Below, one piece after another: positions 8,058 to 17,703 of a stretch of DNA of 64,000 nucleotides. The stretch's first letter is position 1; every line of letters starts with the position of its first letter. The translations under genes were made by a program, and so were the position numbers. The stretch is from contig JAFKEQ010000003.1 in assembly GCA_017308575.1 (NCBI GenBank), positions 62,001 to 126,000 on the forward strand, written 5' to 3'. This stretch comes from Afipia sp. GTDB taxonomy: Bacteria > Pseudomonadota > Alphaproteobacteria > Rhizobiales > Xanthobacteraceae. The notes under the pieces are model-generated. The model had not been told where the DNA came from. It saw only the letters and a list, made by a program, of their open reading frames with translations, and did no database searches.

Positions 8058-10370
8058 TCAAAATTGGCCCGCGACGGTCAGGCGCAACGCGAAAGGCTCG
8101 ACCGGATGCAGCACTCGGTCCATCACACCGTTTTCGCATACGGCGGCCGGTGGCGGGCTGCCCGATCTGCACTGGGTAAACAGGGCATCGGTTTTCAGCA
8201 TCGAGCCGTAAGCGTAGGTGATCTGGTCGGACTTGCTGTTGGTGAGATTGTAGGCATCGAGCTGGATGCGCCAGCCATTCTCGAAACGATAACCGGCCTG
8301 ACCATTCAGAAGACCCGTCGCGGGTGAAACGAAAGCACCGTCTTCGGTCAACGGCCGGGGTCCAAAGTACCGGTAACGCAGTGCGCCGAACCATCCCGTC
8401 TGCTCGCCGAGTCTGATACCGGCGGATGCAATCATGTTCGGTGCACCGGGAATGTAATTGCCCGGCGCGTTCCCGATCTGTGCGGTGGGATAGCCGCTCA
8501 ATGCGGCATAGGCCGCGGCCTGATCGGCGTTGTCGCCCCGAAAGCGTGCATGGGTGATTGCGAGATCGCCGTCGAATGACAGCCAGGAGACGGGCTTGTA
8601 GTGATTGGTCCACTCGATGCCATAGCGCCGGCTGGGGCGGCTCGGCTCGGTGTCGCCGGCATCGCCGACGAACAGGATTTCGGAGGCGGAGTCGAGCATG
8701 AACAGACTGACCGAGCTGTCGAGTCCGGGAATCAGGCGTGTGCGAACGCCGACTTCGGCGCCGCGCGTTTTGACCAGAAACGGCGAGGACGACACAGGCG
8801 AGCCATCGACGGGAGATTCCCTGATGGTGACGCCGCGGGCATCGTTGCTGTGGAAGCCTTCGCCCGCATTGATGAAGAACTCGGTCTTGGCGAACGGGCC
8901 GAAAATGATGCTGGCCTTGGGGCTTCCGATGACGGCCGTCGCTTTGCCGGAATTGGCCGGATTGAGAAGGGAATCCACATTGGTCGCATATAAATCGCCG
9001 CGATAGCCGACGACGGTTCGCAGCCAGTTGGTCCAATAGGCAGTGTTCTGAATGTAAAGGCCGATGCTGCCTTCCTGCACTTTGTCGTCTCGGACAGCAT
9101 CGAGAAATTGACGCTGGACCGTATTCGAAAGCCCGACCCTGATGGAGTCGTAGCGGCTCTGGACACCGACCTCCGTTTCCATCCGCAGGCCTGCGAACGT
9201 ATGGTTGAATGCGTGGGATGCGTTCAGCCCGCCGACCACGCGATCGTCATGTTGATGAAACTGATCGCCGTTGAGGGGCGCGCCCGGACTCGCATCGCTC
9301 AGGACATAGGTGAAGTTATTGTAGAGGTCGAGCGAGCTTTTGATGACGTAGAAGCTGAGCTTGGAGGTTCCGTCAGCTTCCGTTTTCCTGATCTGGCCCG
9401 AGATGGAGAAGCGATTGGATTTTCCGCCGTCGGTCGGATCCAGCGCGCCGTAAAGCCCGATCAACCCCCGCGAGATTGCGCGCGATGGAATCTGGTCGGT
9501 TGAATTCCAGTTGTTGGCATAAGCCATGCCGGTGAGCGAAAACCCGTTATCGGCCGTGCCCTGCGTATAATGGACAACACCATTGAGCTTGCGCACGTTG
9601 TCGGGATTGTCCCATGGGCCATTGTAGGTATTGGCTTCGCCCGCGATCAGCAGCGTGCCATTTCCGGCCGTTGTGGAGGTCATGCCCAGCAGGCGGCGAT
9701 ATCCGAAGCTGCCGATCGTGGTGGACAGCATCGATTTGGCGACGCTGTCGATCAGGTTGACATGCGCGGCTCCCACAGAGGCGAAGTCGCCTTCATCGGC
9801 GAAGTAGGGGCCTTTCCTGAGATTCACCGATCCGATCAGTTCCGGAATCAGGAAATTCAGATCGGCGTAGCCCTGTCCATGACCATGCGTGCGCATGTTG
9901 ACCGGCATGCCATCGAGCGTGATGGCGAGGTCCGTGCCGTGATCCAGATTGAAGCCGCGAAGGAAATACTGGTTGGCTTTGCCCTCGCCGCTATGTTGCG
10001 TGACGATCAGGCCCGGCATGACTTCGAGGGCCTCGGCGGGCCGCGAGAACGGCCGCGCGTTCACCTCCGGGCCGCTGACGTTTTTCTCGCTCGCGGAGGC
10101 AGCGGGCGCGTCGTTCGTTCCGCCGGACCGCGGGGAGGTGTTCTCTTCTCGCCGTGGATGGGTACGTTTTGCCTGCGGTACGCCCGCGACGTCGATCGTC
10201 GGCAGCGGATTTGAACTATCGGACGGAGAAGGGCTCTGCGCGCGGACCGTTGCGGAAAAGGCGAAAGACGACGTCAGCAGCAACGCCGTCCCGATTTTGC
10301 AGTGAAGAGCGATACGCGACAGCAAAGCATCACGCGAATCCAACAGAAGCTTGAGCACGGTTGCATGCAT
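8058..10370 (-). CDS. TonB-dependent outer-membrane receptor
   Basis: A 770-residue outer-membrane receptor that takes up a scarce nutrient (iron complex, cobalamin, metal or sugar) using energy from TonB-ExbB-ExbD. Seen: an N-terminal export signal ending near residue 45 (VRAQ), a plug domain with the TonB-box region and motif GLIVTQHSGEGKANQYFLRGFNLDHG, and a long beta-barrel with alternating aromatic strands that ends in the usual terminal Phe (LRLTVAGQF). The plug contains a His-rich stretch (MRTHGHGQGYADLNF), which could bind a metal, but the ligand is not known. No TonB, ExbB or siderophore gene is adjacent, and I saw no clear Fur box upstream. Confidence 0.9.
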   Translation of the reverse strand: MHATVLKLLLDSRDALLSRIALHCKIGTALLLTSSFAFSATVRAQSPSPSDSSNPLPTIDVAGVPQAKRTHPRREENTSPRSGGTNDAPAASASEKNVSGPEVNARPFSRPAEALEVMPGLIVTQHSGEGKANQYFLRGFNLDHGTDLAITLDGMPVNMRTHGHGQGYADLNFLIPELIGSVNLRKGPYFADEGDFASVGAAHVNLIDSVAKSMLSTTIGSFGYRRLLGMTSTTAGNGTLLIAGEANTYNGPWDNPDNVRKLNGVVHYTQGTADNGFSLTGMAYANNWNSTDQIPSRAISRGLIGLYGALDPTDGGKSNRFSISGQIRKTEADGTSKLSFYVIKSSLDLYNNFTYVLSDASPGAPLNGDQFHQHDDRVVGGLNASHAFNHTFAGLRMETEVGVQSRYDSIRVGLSNTVQRQFLDAVRDDKVQEGSIGLYIQNTAYWTNWLRTVVGYRGDLYATNVDSLLNPANSGKATAVIGSPKASIIFGPFAKTEFFINAGEGFHSNDARGVTIRESPVDGSPVSSSPFLVKTRGAEVGVRTRLIPGLDSSVSLFMLDSASEILFVGDAGDTEPSRPSRRYGIEWTNHYKPVSWLSFDGDLAITHARFRGDNADQAAAYAALSGYPTAQIGNAPGNYIPGAPNMIASAGIRLGEQTGWFGALRYRYFGPRPLTEDGAFVSPATGLLNGQAGYRFENGWRIQLDAYNLTNSKSDQITYAYGSMLKTDALFTQCRSGSPPPAAVCENGVMDRVLHPVEPFALRLTVAGQF

Positions 10371-10447
10371 CCAACGGCGCCGTGACGCGCCTCGCCATCA
10401 TCGCGGGCGATGATATTCAGGTTTTATCGCAGGTAAAGCTGCAAAAA

Positions 10448-10482
10448 CGAAGGTATCGGCGTCGTTGACGCCGATACCTTCG
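10448..10482 (-). terminator. Strong rho-independent terminator of the gcl-hyi-glxR operon
   Basis: A perfect 16-base inverted repeat (CGAAGGTATCGGCGTC, 3-base loop, complementary arm) ends on the minus strand with CGTTTTTGC. It lies 75 bases after the glxR stop. A second hairpin (10519-10548) comes first, so the operon end carries two in tandem. Confidence 0.85.
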
Positions 10483-10518
10483 TGATGAGGCCGATCTGCA
10501 GCGTTCTGCAAGAAAATT

Positions 10519-10548
10519 GGTCAACGGCAGGCCGACCGGCCGTTGACC
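10519..10548 (-). terminator. First terminator-like hairpin after glxR
   Basis: Inverted repeat GGTCAACGG / CCGTTGACC with a 12-base loop, only 9 bases after the glxR stop on the minus strand and followed there by AATTTTCTT. It can act as a terminator or as an mRNA-end stabiliser upstream of the stronger hairpin. Confidence 0.6.
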
Positions 10549-10557
10549 AGGACGACG

Positions 10558-11445
10558 TCAAGCCTTCGCCACCTCGTGGTTGGCCATGGTTTCCAGCGCC
10601 CTGACCATCGCCGAATGATCCCAGGCCTTGCCGCCCTGCGCGGAGCAGGCGTTGAAAAGCTGTTGCGCCATCGATGTATTCGGCAACGACATGCCGAGCG
10701 CCCGGGCACCTTCCAGCGCCAGGTTGAGATCCTTCTGGTGCAGCTCGATGCGGAAGCCGGGGTTGAACGTGCGCTTGATCATGCGCTCGCCGTGCAACTC
10801 GAGAATGCGCGAGGTGGCGAGGCCCCCCATCAGCGCCTGCCGCACCAGTGACGGATCGGCGCCAGCCTTGGAGGCGAACAGCAGGCCTTCCGCGACGGCT
10901 TCAATCGTCAGCGCAACGATGATCTGGTTGGCGACCTTGGTGGTCTGGCCATCGCCGTTGCCGCCGACCAGCGTAACGTTCTTGCCCATCTTCTCGAACA
11001 GCGGCTTGACTGCATCAAATACGTTTTGCGCGCCGCCGACCATGATGGTCAGCGAGGCTGCTTTCGCGCCGACCTCGCCGCCGGACACCGGCGCATCGAG
11101 ATAGTCCGCGCCGAGCGTGTTGACCTTCTTGGCGAACTCCTTGGTGGCGATCGGCGAGATCGAGCTCATGTCCACGACCGTCTTGCCCTTGGAAAGACCT
11201 TCGGCAACGCCGCCGGACTTAAACAGCACGGATTCAACGTCCGGCGTATCGGGCACCATAATAATAATGACGCTGGATTTCTCCGCGATCTCCTTGCCGG
11301 ATTTGCAGGCGACGGCGCCCGCAGCGATCAACTCTTTCGCGGCGGCGGACGTTTCCAGCACATGCAGCCGATGCCCGGCGGCCTGCAAATGGCCAGCCAT
11401 GGGTTTGCCCATGATCCCGAGGCCGATGAAACCGATATCGGTCAT
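10558..11445 (-). CDS. glxR: 2-hydroxy-3-oxopropionate (tartronate semialdehyde) reductase
   Basis: A 295-residue beta-hydroxyacid dehydrogenase that reduces tartronate semialdehyde to D-glycerate with NAD(P)H. Seen: Rossmann motif GFIGLGIMGKPMAGHL at the N-terminus, the substrate loop DAPVSGGEVGA, and the catalytic Lys in TKVANQIIVAL. It is the last of three minus-strand genes, gcl-hyi-glxR, with a 22-base gap to hyi. The start at 11445 is chosen because AAGGGAAG precedes it; the open frame runs further upstream into hyi without a good site. It takes the product of Gcl directly, so the three genes form one pathway from glyoxylate to glycerate. Confidence 0.95.
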   Translation of the reverse strand: MTDIGFIGLGIMGKPMAGHLQAAGHRLHVLETSAAAKELIAAGAVACKSGKEIAEKSSVIIIMVPDTPDVESVLFKSGGVAEGLSKGKTVVDMSSISPIATKEFAKKVNTLGADYLDAPVSGGEVGAKAASLTIMVGGAQNVFDAVKPLFEKMGKNVTLVGGNGDGQTTKVANQIIVALTIEAVAEGLLFASKAGADPSLVRQALMGGLATSRILELHGERMIKRTFNPGFRIELHQKDLNLALEGARALGMSLPNTSMAQQLFNACSAQGGKAWDHSAMVRALETMANHEVAKA

Positions 11446-11467
11446 ATTTCTTCCCTTCTTGATTTGT

Positions 11468-12253
11468 TCACGCGCCAACCGAATGCGGCGCGTACCATCC
11501 GAGACCTTCGACGGTGGTGGTCTTCGGCTTGTATTCGCAGCCGATCCACCCACGATAGCCGATCTCGTCGAGAGTGCGAAACAGGAAGGGATAGTTGATT
11601 TCGCCGGTACCCGGCTCGCCCCGGCCCGGATTGTCCGCCAACTGGATGTGTGCGATGCGGTCGAGATGCTTTTTCATGGTCGGAGCAAGGTCTCCTTCCA
11701 TGATCTGCATGTGATAGATGTCATACTGGATGAAGAGGTTCTCGGAGCCGACATCGGAGATGATCTGAACGGCCTGCTCCGTGCCGGTGAGATAGAAGCC
11801 TGGAATGTCGCGGGTGTTGACCGGTTCGATCAAGAGCCTGATCTGCTCCTTGGCAAGGGCATTCGCCGCATAGCGCAGGTTCTCGATCAACACGGCGCGC
11901 AGGCTGTCGGGATCGGCATCATTCGGCGCGATTCCCACGAGGCAGTTGAGCTGACGGCAACCCAGCGCCTTGGCATAGGCGATGGCGCGGCCTACGCCAT
12001 CACGGAATTCGGCCACGCGGTCGGGCAGGATCGCGATGCCGCGCTCGCCCGCCCCCCAGTTGCCCGCCGGCAGGTTGTGCAGCACCTGCGTCAGTCCGTA
12101 TTGCTGCAAGTGTTCGGCGAGGACGCCTTTCTCGAAGTCATAGGGAAACAGATACTCCACCCCGCCGAACCCCGCATTCTTGGCCGCCGCGAAGCGGTCG
12201 AGGAACGGCAGTTCGTTGAATAGCATTGTGAGATTGGCAGCGAATTTCGGCAT
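11468..12253 (-). CDS. hyi: Hydroxypyruvate isomerase
   Basis: A 261-residue TIM-barrel protein of the AP-endonuclease family 2 / xylose-isomerase-like superfamily. It interconverts hydroxypyruvate and tartronate semialdehyde. Seen: N-terminal MPKFAANLTMLFNELPFLDRF, the strand motif GFGGVEYLFPYD, the central LLIEPVNTRDIPGFYL and the metal-site segment IGCEYKP near the end. The N-terminus, length and place between gcl and glxR fit Hyi well. The gap from gcl is 35 bases, which suggests cotranscription. Confidence 0.93.
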   Translation of the reverse strand: MPKFAANLTMLFNELPFLDRFAAAKNAGFGGVEYLFPYDFEKGVLAEHLQQYGLTQVLHNLPAGNWGAGERGIAILPDRVAEFRDGVGRAIAYAKALGCRQLNCLVGIAPNDADPDSLRAVLIENLRYAANALAKEQIRLLIEPVNTRDIPGFYLTGTEQAVQIISDVGSENLFIQYDIYHMQIMEGDLAPTMKKHLDRIAHIQLADNPGRGEPGTGEINYPFLFRTLDEIGYRGWIGCEYKPKTTTVEGLGWYAPHSVGA

Positions 12254-12288
12254 GGCGACTATCCGTTTCTTATTTGATGTCGGCTTGT

Positions 12289-14085
12289 TCAGACCGGCAG
12301 CAACTTGCCGCGGTCTTTTTCAGTGGCGGCTGGTGCTTCGTCGAGCGGAAGATCCAGCACTTCTTCGAATTCCGTGATGTTGTCGATCTCGGTGCCCATC
12401 GCGATATTGGTGACGCGTTCGAGGATGAATTCGACCACCACTGGCACACGGTATTCCGCCATCATTTCGCGCGCCGTGGCGAAGGCCGCCTGCGCATCCT
12501 CGGGATGCGTCACGCGGATCGCCTTGCAGCCGAGGCCTTCGGCGACCGCGACATGATCGACGCCGTAAACGCCAAGCTCCGGCGCGTTGATGTTCTCGAA
12601 CGACAGTTGCACATGGTAATCCATGTCGAAGCCGCGCTGGGCCTGACGGATCAAACCGAGATAGGAGTTGTTCACGACCACATGGATGTAGGGCAGCTTG
12701 AATTGCGCGCCGACAGCCAATTCCTCGATCAGGAACTGAAAGTCGTAGTCGCCTGACAGCGCGACGATCTCCCGGTCCGGATTGGCGGCGCGCACCCCGA
12801 GCGCGGCAGGCAATGTCCAGCCGAGCGGCCCGGCCTGGCCCGCGTTGATCCAGTTGCGCGGCTTCTGCATGCGCAGGAACTGCGCACCGGCAATCTGCGA
12901 CAGGCCGATCACCGTGACATAGCAGGTGTCCGAACCGAACGCCGCGTTCATCTCCTGATAGACGCGCTGCGGCTTGATCGGCACGTTGTCGAAGTGGCTC
13001 TTGCGCAGCATGGACCGCTTGCGGTCCTGAACCGCAGCGGGCCAGGCCTGACGTTCTTTCAGTTTGCCGGCTCTTCGCCATTCCTTCGCAACGGTCACAA
13101 ACAATTCGAGTGCGGCTTTGGCGTCCGAGACGATGCCGAGGTCCGGATTGAACACGCGGCCGATCTGCGTCGGCTCGATGTCCACATGCACGAAGGTGCG
13201 GCCCTTGGTGTAGGTCTCGACCGAGCCGGTGTGGCGATTGGCCCAGCGGTTGCCGATGCCGAGCACGAAGTCGGATTCCAGCATGGTGGCGTTGCCGTAG
13301 CGGTGGCTGGTCTGCAGCCCCACCATTCCAGCCATCAGCACATGATCGTCAGGGATCGCGCCCCAGCCCATCAGAGTCGGCACGACCGGCACGTTGACCG
13401 TCTCCGCGAACTGCACCAGCAGATCGGACGCATCCGCGTTGATGATGCCGCCGCCTGCGACAATCAGCGGCCGTTCGGATGCATTGAGCATCTCCAGCGC
13501 TTTCTCGATCTGCTTGCGCGTGGCCGTTGGCTTGTAGACCGGAAGCGGCTCGTAGGTCTCGTCATCGAATTCGATCTCTGCAAGCTGCACATCGAGCGGC
13601 AGATCGATCAGCACCGGACCGGGGCGGCCGGAGCGCATGACGTGAAACGCCTGACTGAACACGCGCGGCACCAGCGCAGGCTCGCGTACGGTGACGGCCC
13701 ATTTGGTCACCGGCTTGGCGATGGATTCGATATCGATGGCCTGGAAGTCTTCCTTGTACAGACGCGCGCGTGGCGCTTGTCCAGTGATGCACAGGATCGG
13801 AATCGAATCCGCGATGGCGGAGTACAGCCCTGTGATCATGTCGGTGCCCGCCGGGCCGGAGGTGCCGATACAAACGCCGATATTTCCTGCCTTGGCGCGC
13901 GTATAGCCTTCAGCCATGTGCGAGGCGCCCTCGACGTGACGCGCGAGAATATGATTGATCGAACCTCGCTTTTTCAGCGCGGAATAAAGCGGATTGATTG
14001 CCGCGCCCGGAACGCCGAACGCGCAGACGACGCCTTCCTTTTCGAGAATGCGCACCGCTGCATCGATTGCCCGCATCTTCGCCAT
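12289..14085 (-). CDS. gcl: Glyoxylate carboligase (tartronate-semialdehyde synthase)
   Basis: A 598-residue thiamine-diphosphate enzyme that joins two glyoxylates to tartronate semialdehyde with loss of CO2. It aligns from end to end with E. coli Gcl as I know it: [40 protein letters not shown]. Val51 stands where most ThDP enzymes have the catalytic Glu, a known hallmark of Gcl. The cofactor segment [18 protein letters not shown]...VVNNSYLGL is intact. First gene of gcl-hyi-glxR, 146 bases behind the iclR-type gene. In this organism it would process glyoxylate arising from oxalate, glycolate or purines. Confidence 0.97.
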   Translation of the reverse strand: MAKMRAIDAAVRILEKEGVVCAFGVPGAAINPLYSALKKRGSINHILARHVEGASHMAEGYTRAKAGNIGVCIGTSGPAGTDMITGLYSAIADSIPILCITGQAPRARLYKEDFQAIDIESIAKPVTKWAVTVREPALVPRVFSQAFHVMRSGRPGPVLIDLPLDVQLAEIEFDDETYEPLPVYKPTATRKQIEKALEMLNASERPLIVAGGGIINADASDLLVQFAETVNVPVVPTLMGWGAIPDDHVLMAGMVGLQTSHRYGNATMLESDFVLGIGNRWANRHTGSVETYTKGRTFVHVDIEPTQIGRVFNPDLGIVSDAKAALELFVTVAKEWRRAGKLKERQAWPAAVQDRKRSMLRKSHFDNVPIKPQRVYQEMNAAFGSDTCYVTVIGLSQIAGAQFLRMQKPRNWINAGQAGPLGWTLPAALGVRAANPDREIVALSGDYDFQFLIEELAVGAQFKLPYIHVVVNNSYLGLIRQAQRGFDMDYHVQLSFENINAPELGVYGVDHVAVAEGLGCKAIRVTHPEDAQAAFATAREMMAEYRVPVVVEFILERVTNIAMGTEIDNITEFEEVLDLPLDEAPAATEKDRGKLLPV

Positions 14086-14158
14086 GGTATCCTCCGATCC
14101 AAAGGTTCGGAGCGATCATCAGCGCGACAGCAGGCGTTCTCAACGCGGCTGAATTTGT

Positions 14159-14175
14159 TTTCCATCAGGCGGAAA
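14159..14175. promoter_or_regulatory. Candidate IclR-family operator before gcl
   Basis: Inverted repeat TTTCC-ATCAGGC-GGAAA in the 146-base gap between the iclR-type gene and gcl. A related TTTCCATCGATC occurs in the opposite sense at about 14209-14220. IclR-type regulators often bind short A/T-G/C palindromes of this kind, but nothing here proves binding. The oxalate-locus palindrome is absent from this gap. Confidence 0.3.
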
Positions 14176-14231
14176 CGGCGGCAAAAGACGCACGAAAACA
14201 GACGATTAGATCGATGGAAATCTGAAAGCGG

Positions 14232-15083
14232 TTAAGATGCTTTTGCATCCTCCGGCATCACACCGCCAAGCGCCTGCGTCATCTCTTCGGCGACCTCGCG
14301 CACGAACTTGCCGAGCACAGGCAGGCGATCGTCAGGAACGCGTGATGCCTTGCCGGACACGGAGATTGCGGCGAGCGGTTCGCTGCGGTCGTCATAGACC
14401 ACGGCCGAGACGCAGCGCAGCCCGACCTGCGCTTCCTCGTCATCGACTGAGTAGCCGCGCTGGCGAATATCGTGGAGCGATTTGCAGAGGTCGCCCGCGC
14501 GGATGATGGATTTCGAGGTCAGGCGCGGCATGCCTTCGCGGCGGATGACCGCGAACACGTCTTCTTCGGGATAAGTCGAGAGCAGCGCCTTGCCAAGTCC
14601 CGATGCGACCATCGGCGCGCGTCCGCCCACCTTGGTGACGGACCGCATGATCTCGCGGCTTTCCACGCGCGTCAGGATCACCATCGCGCCGTCATCGACC
14701 ACGGCAAGGTTCGCGGTTTCCCGTGTCTGGTCGCGCAGCTTGCGCAGATAAGGCATTGCCTGCGTGATGAAGTTGCGGCGGCGCGCGAACGTTGCGCCGA
14801 CGGCAAAGCTCTTCGCGCCCACATGCCAGGTGGATTGATCGCGGTCGAACTGCACGAACCGGCGTTTTTCCAGTGTGGTCAGGAGGCGATGAATGGTGGA
14901 GGGCGACAGACCCGTGCGGATGGCGAGGTCGGTCAGCCGATAGCCTTCATCGTCTTCAGCCAGTGTCTCGATCAGCAGCATGGCGCGATCAACCGACTGC
15001 ACACCGCCGTCTTTTGTTTCTGTGTCATGCTCAGGCGCGGAGCGGGGCTCGACGTGCCTTCGGCGAAAAGGCTCTTTCTTCAT
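14232..15083 (-). CDS. IclR-family transcriptional regulator
   Basis: A 283-residue regulator with an N-terminal winged helix (about residues 25-85; VQSVDRAMLLIETLAEDDEGYRLTDLAIRTGLSPSTIHRLLTTLEKRRFV) and a C-terminal ligand-binding IclR domain. Members often sense small metabolites such as glyoxylate or allantoin pathway intermediates; AllR and GclR-type proteins control gcl genes elsewhere. It lies directly upstream of gcl in the same direction, so it most likely controls gcl-hyi-glxR. The start at 15083 has GGGAG nine bases before it. A longer frame to 15209 would run into the CoA ligase gene and has no good site. Confidence 0.88.
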   Translation of the reverse strand: MKKEPFRRRHVEPRSAPEHDTETKDGGVQSVDRAMLLIETLAEDDEGYRLTDLAIRTGLSPSTIHRLLTTLEKRRFVQFDRDQSTWHVGAKSFAVGATFARRRNFITQAMPYLRKLRDQTRETANLAVVDDGAMVILTRVESREIMRSVTKVGGRAPMVASGLGKALLSTYPEEDVFAVIRREGMPRLTSKSIIRAGDLCKSLHDIRQRGYSVDDEEAQVGLRCVSAVVYDDRSEPLAAISVSGKASRVPDDRLPVLGKFVREVAEEMTQALGGVMPEDAKAS

Positions 15084-15181
15084 CGCAACCAACTCCCGCT
15101 GATATGGCGTGAAGGTGCTCTGTCCGGCTTTGCCCGGATAAGGAGAAGGGTGCCGCCCGGAGGCGACACCCTGTATTTTTC

Positions 15182-17350
15182 TTAGAGGAGGCCCGCGCCG
15201 CGCGCCCACTTGTACTTCGCGCCGAGCACCTCGACGGGAAGTTCGGTGGAGTAGGCGTAAGCCGGGATGCCGTTCTGGTAGAGATATTCGGCGGCTTCCT
15301 CGACTTCGATATCACCTGCCAGAGAGGCGACCATCGGCTTCACGAAGCCCTTGGCCTCCATCTCCTTCTTCACCTCGACCATGTTGCGGGCGAACACCAT
15401 CGGCGGCGTGACGATGGTGTGCCAGTAGCCGAGGATCAGCGAGTGAATGCGATCGTCGGTGAGGCCGAGCTTCACGGTGTTGACATAGGTGATCGGCGGC
15501 TCGCCGCCGGTGATGTCTACCGGGTTGCCGGCCGCGCCGAACGGCGGGATGAACTTGCGGAATGCGGCATCGAGATCCGGCGGCATCGCCATCAGCGACA
15601 TGCCGTTGTCGACCACCGCGTCGGAGAGCAGCACGCCCGAACCGCCCGCACCGGTGATGATGAGCACGTTCTCGCCCTTCGGCGTCGGCAGCACAGGGAT
15701 GCCGCGCGCGAATTCGAGAAGCTGCCGCAGCGAGCGGGCGCGGATAACGCCAGACTGCTTGAGCACATCCTCATAGATCTTGTCGTTGCCGGCGAGCGCG
15801 CCAGTGTGCGACGACGCGGCCTTCGCGCCGGCCGAGGTGCGGCCTGCTTTCAGAACCACAACCGGCTTCTTCTTGGAAACGCGCTTGGCAGCTTCCGCGA
15901 AAGCGCGGCCGTCCTTCAGATCCTCGCAATGCTGGGCGATGATCGTGGTGTTCGGGTCCTGCTCGAAGAAGGCGAGCAGATCGTCCTCGTCGATGTCCGA
16001 CTTGTTGCCGAGGCCGACAATCGCCGACACGCCCATCTTGGCCGAGCGCGAGAAGCCGATGATCGCCATGCCGATGCCGCCGGACTGCGACGACAGCGCC
16101 GCCGAGCCCTTCACGTCATAGGCGGTGCAGAAGGTCGCGCAGAGGTTCGCTGGCGTATAGTAGAAGCCGTAGATGTTCGGTCCCATCAGGCGGATGTTGT
16201 ACTTCTTGCCGACCTCGACGATTTCGTCCTGAAGCTCGGGTGCACCGGCTTCGGCGAAGCCCGATGGAATCAGCACCGCGCCCGGGATTTTCTTCTCGCC
16301 GCATTCGGCCAGCGCAGCGGCGACGAACTTCGCAGGAATCGCGAACACGGCTGTGTCGATCACGCCCGGCACGTCCTTGACGCTCTTGTAGGCCTTGATG
16401 CCCATGATCTCGTCGGCCTTCGGGTGGATCGGATAGATATGCCCCTTGTAGCCGCCGTTGATCAGGTTCTTCATCACCGAGTTGCCGATCTTGCCGTCTT
16501 CGGACGACGCGCCGATCACCGCAACTGCCTTTGGCTGCATGATGCGGTTCATCGCAGCGACGATTTCGTCGTTCGAACGCGGAGCAGGGCGCGGCTTGTA
16601 GTCGAAATCGACGACGATGCGCACGTCGGCGGCGATGGCGTCCTTCTTGGTCGCGAATACCGGGTTGAGATCGAGTTCGACGATCTCGGGGAAATCGCTG
16701 ACCAGTTGCGAGACGTTGACGATGATGTCTGCAAGGGCTTCGCGGTTGACCGGGTCGCCGCCGCGCACGCCTTCCAGCATTTCATGGGCCTGAATGCCGT
16801 CCAGCATCGACAGGGCGTCGGCGTTGGTTGCGGGGGCGAGGCGGAAGGTGACGTCCTTCAACACTTCGACGAGGACGCCGCCGAGGCCGAAAGCCACGAG
16901 CTTGCCGAACGAGCCGTCGGTGATGCTTCCGATAATGACTTCGGTGCCGCCGAGCAGCATCTGCTGCACCTGGATGCCTTCGATCTTGGCGTCGGCCTTG
17001 TACTTCTTGGCGTTCGCCAGAATGGTGTCGTAGGCCTTCTCGGCGTCGGCTGCGGTCTTCACGCCGACGATGACGCCACCGGCTTCGGTCTTGTGGAGAA
17101 TGTCGGGCGAGACGATCTTCATCACCACGGGGAAGCCCATGCCGCTTGCGAGCTTGGCGGCCTCGGCGGCGGACTTGGCCACGCCTTCCTTTGGAACCGG
17201 GATGCCGTAAGCGTCGCAGACCAGCTTGCCCTCCGGCGCGGTGAGGCTGTTGCGCTTGTCTGCCTTGACTGCGTCGAGAACCTTTCGGACCGCGGCCTTC
17301 GCCTGATCTCCGAAATCAACTTTGCGGGCTGCGTCCTGTGAATGAGCCAT
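15182..17350 (-). CDS. NDP-forming acyl-CoA ligase (acetate-CoA ligase family), ATP-grasp first
   Basis: A 722-residue single-chain ligase that would form an acyl-CoA from a carboxylate, CoA and ATP (or run in reverse). Order of parts: ATP-grasp region (about 20-245, with MKIVSPDILHKTEAGGVIVGV), a linker, CoA-binding Rossmann domain (about 270-365, AVIGASSEDGKIGNSVMKNL), then succinyl-CoA-synthetase-like domains with LSSQSGGIGMAIIGF and the likely phospho-His in SSHTGALAGND. The start has an excellent AGGAGGAAGCA. It is divergent from the GntR gene and shares two oxalate-type operators with it. Substrate is unknown; oxalate, formate or another acid of this locus are guesses. Confidence 0.88.
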   Translation of the reverse strand: MAHSQDAARKVDFGDQAKAAVRKVLDAVKADKRNSLTAPEGKLVCDAYGIPVPKEGVAKSAAEAAKLASGMGFPVVMKIVSPDILHKTEAGGVIVGVKTAADAEKAYDTILANAKKYKADAKIEGIQVQQMLLGGTEVIIGSITDGSFGKLVAFGLGGVLVEVLKDVTFRLAPATNADALSMLDGIQAHEMLEGVRGGDPVNREALADIIVNVSQLVSDFPEIVELDLNPVFATKKDAIAADVRIVVDFDYKPRPAPRSNDEIVAAMNRIMQPKAVAVIGASSEDGKIGNSVMKNLINGGYKGHIYPIHPKADEIMGIKAYKSVKDVPGVIDTAVFAIPAKFVAAALAECGEKKIPGAVLIPSGFAEAGAPELQDEIVEVGKKYNIRLMGPNIYGFYYTPANLCATFCTAYDVKGSAALSSQSGGIGMAIIGFSRSAKMGVSAIVGLGNKSDIDEDDLLAFFEQDPNTTIIAQHCEDLKDGRAFAEAAKRVSKKKPVVVLKAGRTSAGAKAASSHTGALAGNDKIYEDVLKQSGVIRARSLRQLLEFARGIPVLPTPKGENVLIITGAGGSGVLLSDAVVDNGMSLMAMPPDLDAAFRKFIPPFGAAGNPVDITGGEPPITYVNTVKLGLTDDRIHSLILGYWHTIVTPPMVFARNMVEVKKEMEAKGFVKPMVASLAGDIEVEEAAEYLYQNGIPAYAYSTELPVEVLGAKYKWARGAGLL

Positions 17351-17547
17351 TGCTTCCTCCTGTCGCGTCCATTTTTAGAAAACCTGGATGCGCACAGGTC
17401 GCGGGACGGTCGTTCCCGTGCGCTTCAATTCCACGGCCTGTTCTCCAATGCGAAACCGCCGACAGATTCCGCCTCGGCAAGCGCCGGATCAAGGTTATCC
17501 GCCGTCCGGATGACCCGGCGGAGACAATATGATTTCGGCGACCTATT

Positions 17548-17566
17548 TTGGTATTTGGTATGCCAA
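17548..17566. promoter_or_regulatory. Oxalate-locus operator, site 1
   Basis: TTGGTATT-TGG-TATGCCAA, a 19-base imperfect palindrome in the divergent region between the CoA ligase and the GntR gene. It is closer to the CoA ligase start and is likely to control that promoter. Confidence 0.75.
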
Positions 17567-17629
17567 GAACAAACTTGTCAAGCGCGTTCATGGCGCTTGT
17601 GGAGCATTGCAGGAGGTCTGCTTGACATG

Positions 17630-17648
17630 TTGGCATCTGGCATGCCAA
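17630..17648. promoter_or_regulatory. Oxalate-locus operator, site 2
   Basis: TTGGCATC-TGG-CATGCCAA, 56 bases before the GntR start. A good -35 hexamer TTGACA (17622-17627) lies two bases before it, so a bound protein would block the GntR promoter: a sign of autoregulation. A half site, GTGGTATA, follows at 17668-17675. Confidence 0.78.
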
Positions 17649-17703
17649 GTACACAGAACTGATCCCGTGGTATACAAAACCCTCAGGATGAGGGAGATGA
17701 TTC

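Noticed and set aside
8049..10305. Several long plus-strand frames opposite the TonB receptor.
   Set aside because: They change frame repeatedly, have no ribosome sites and mirror the receptor's codon bias.
15419..17341. A 640-codon open frame on the plus strand.
   Set aside because: It lies exactly opposite the CoA ligase gene, has the biased His/Arg/Asp composition of an antisense shadow in GC-rich DNA, and no ribosome site or family motif.
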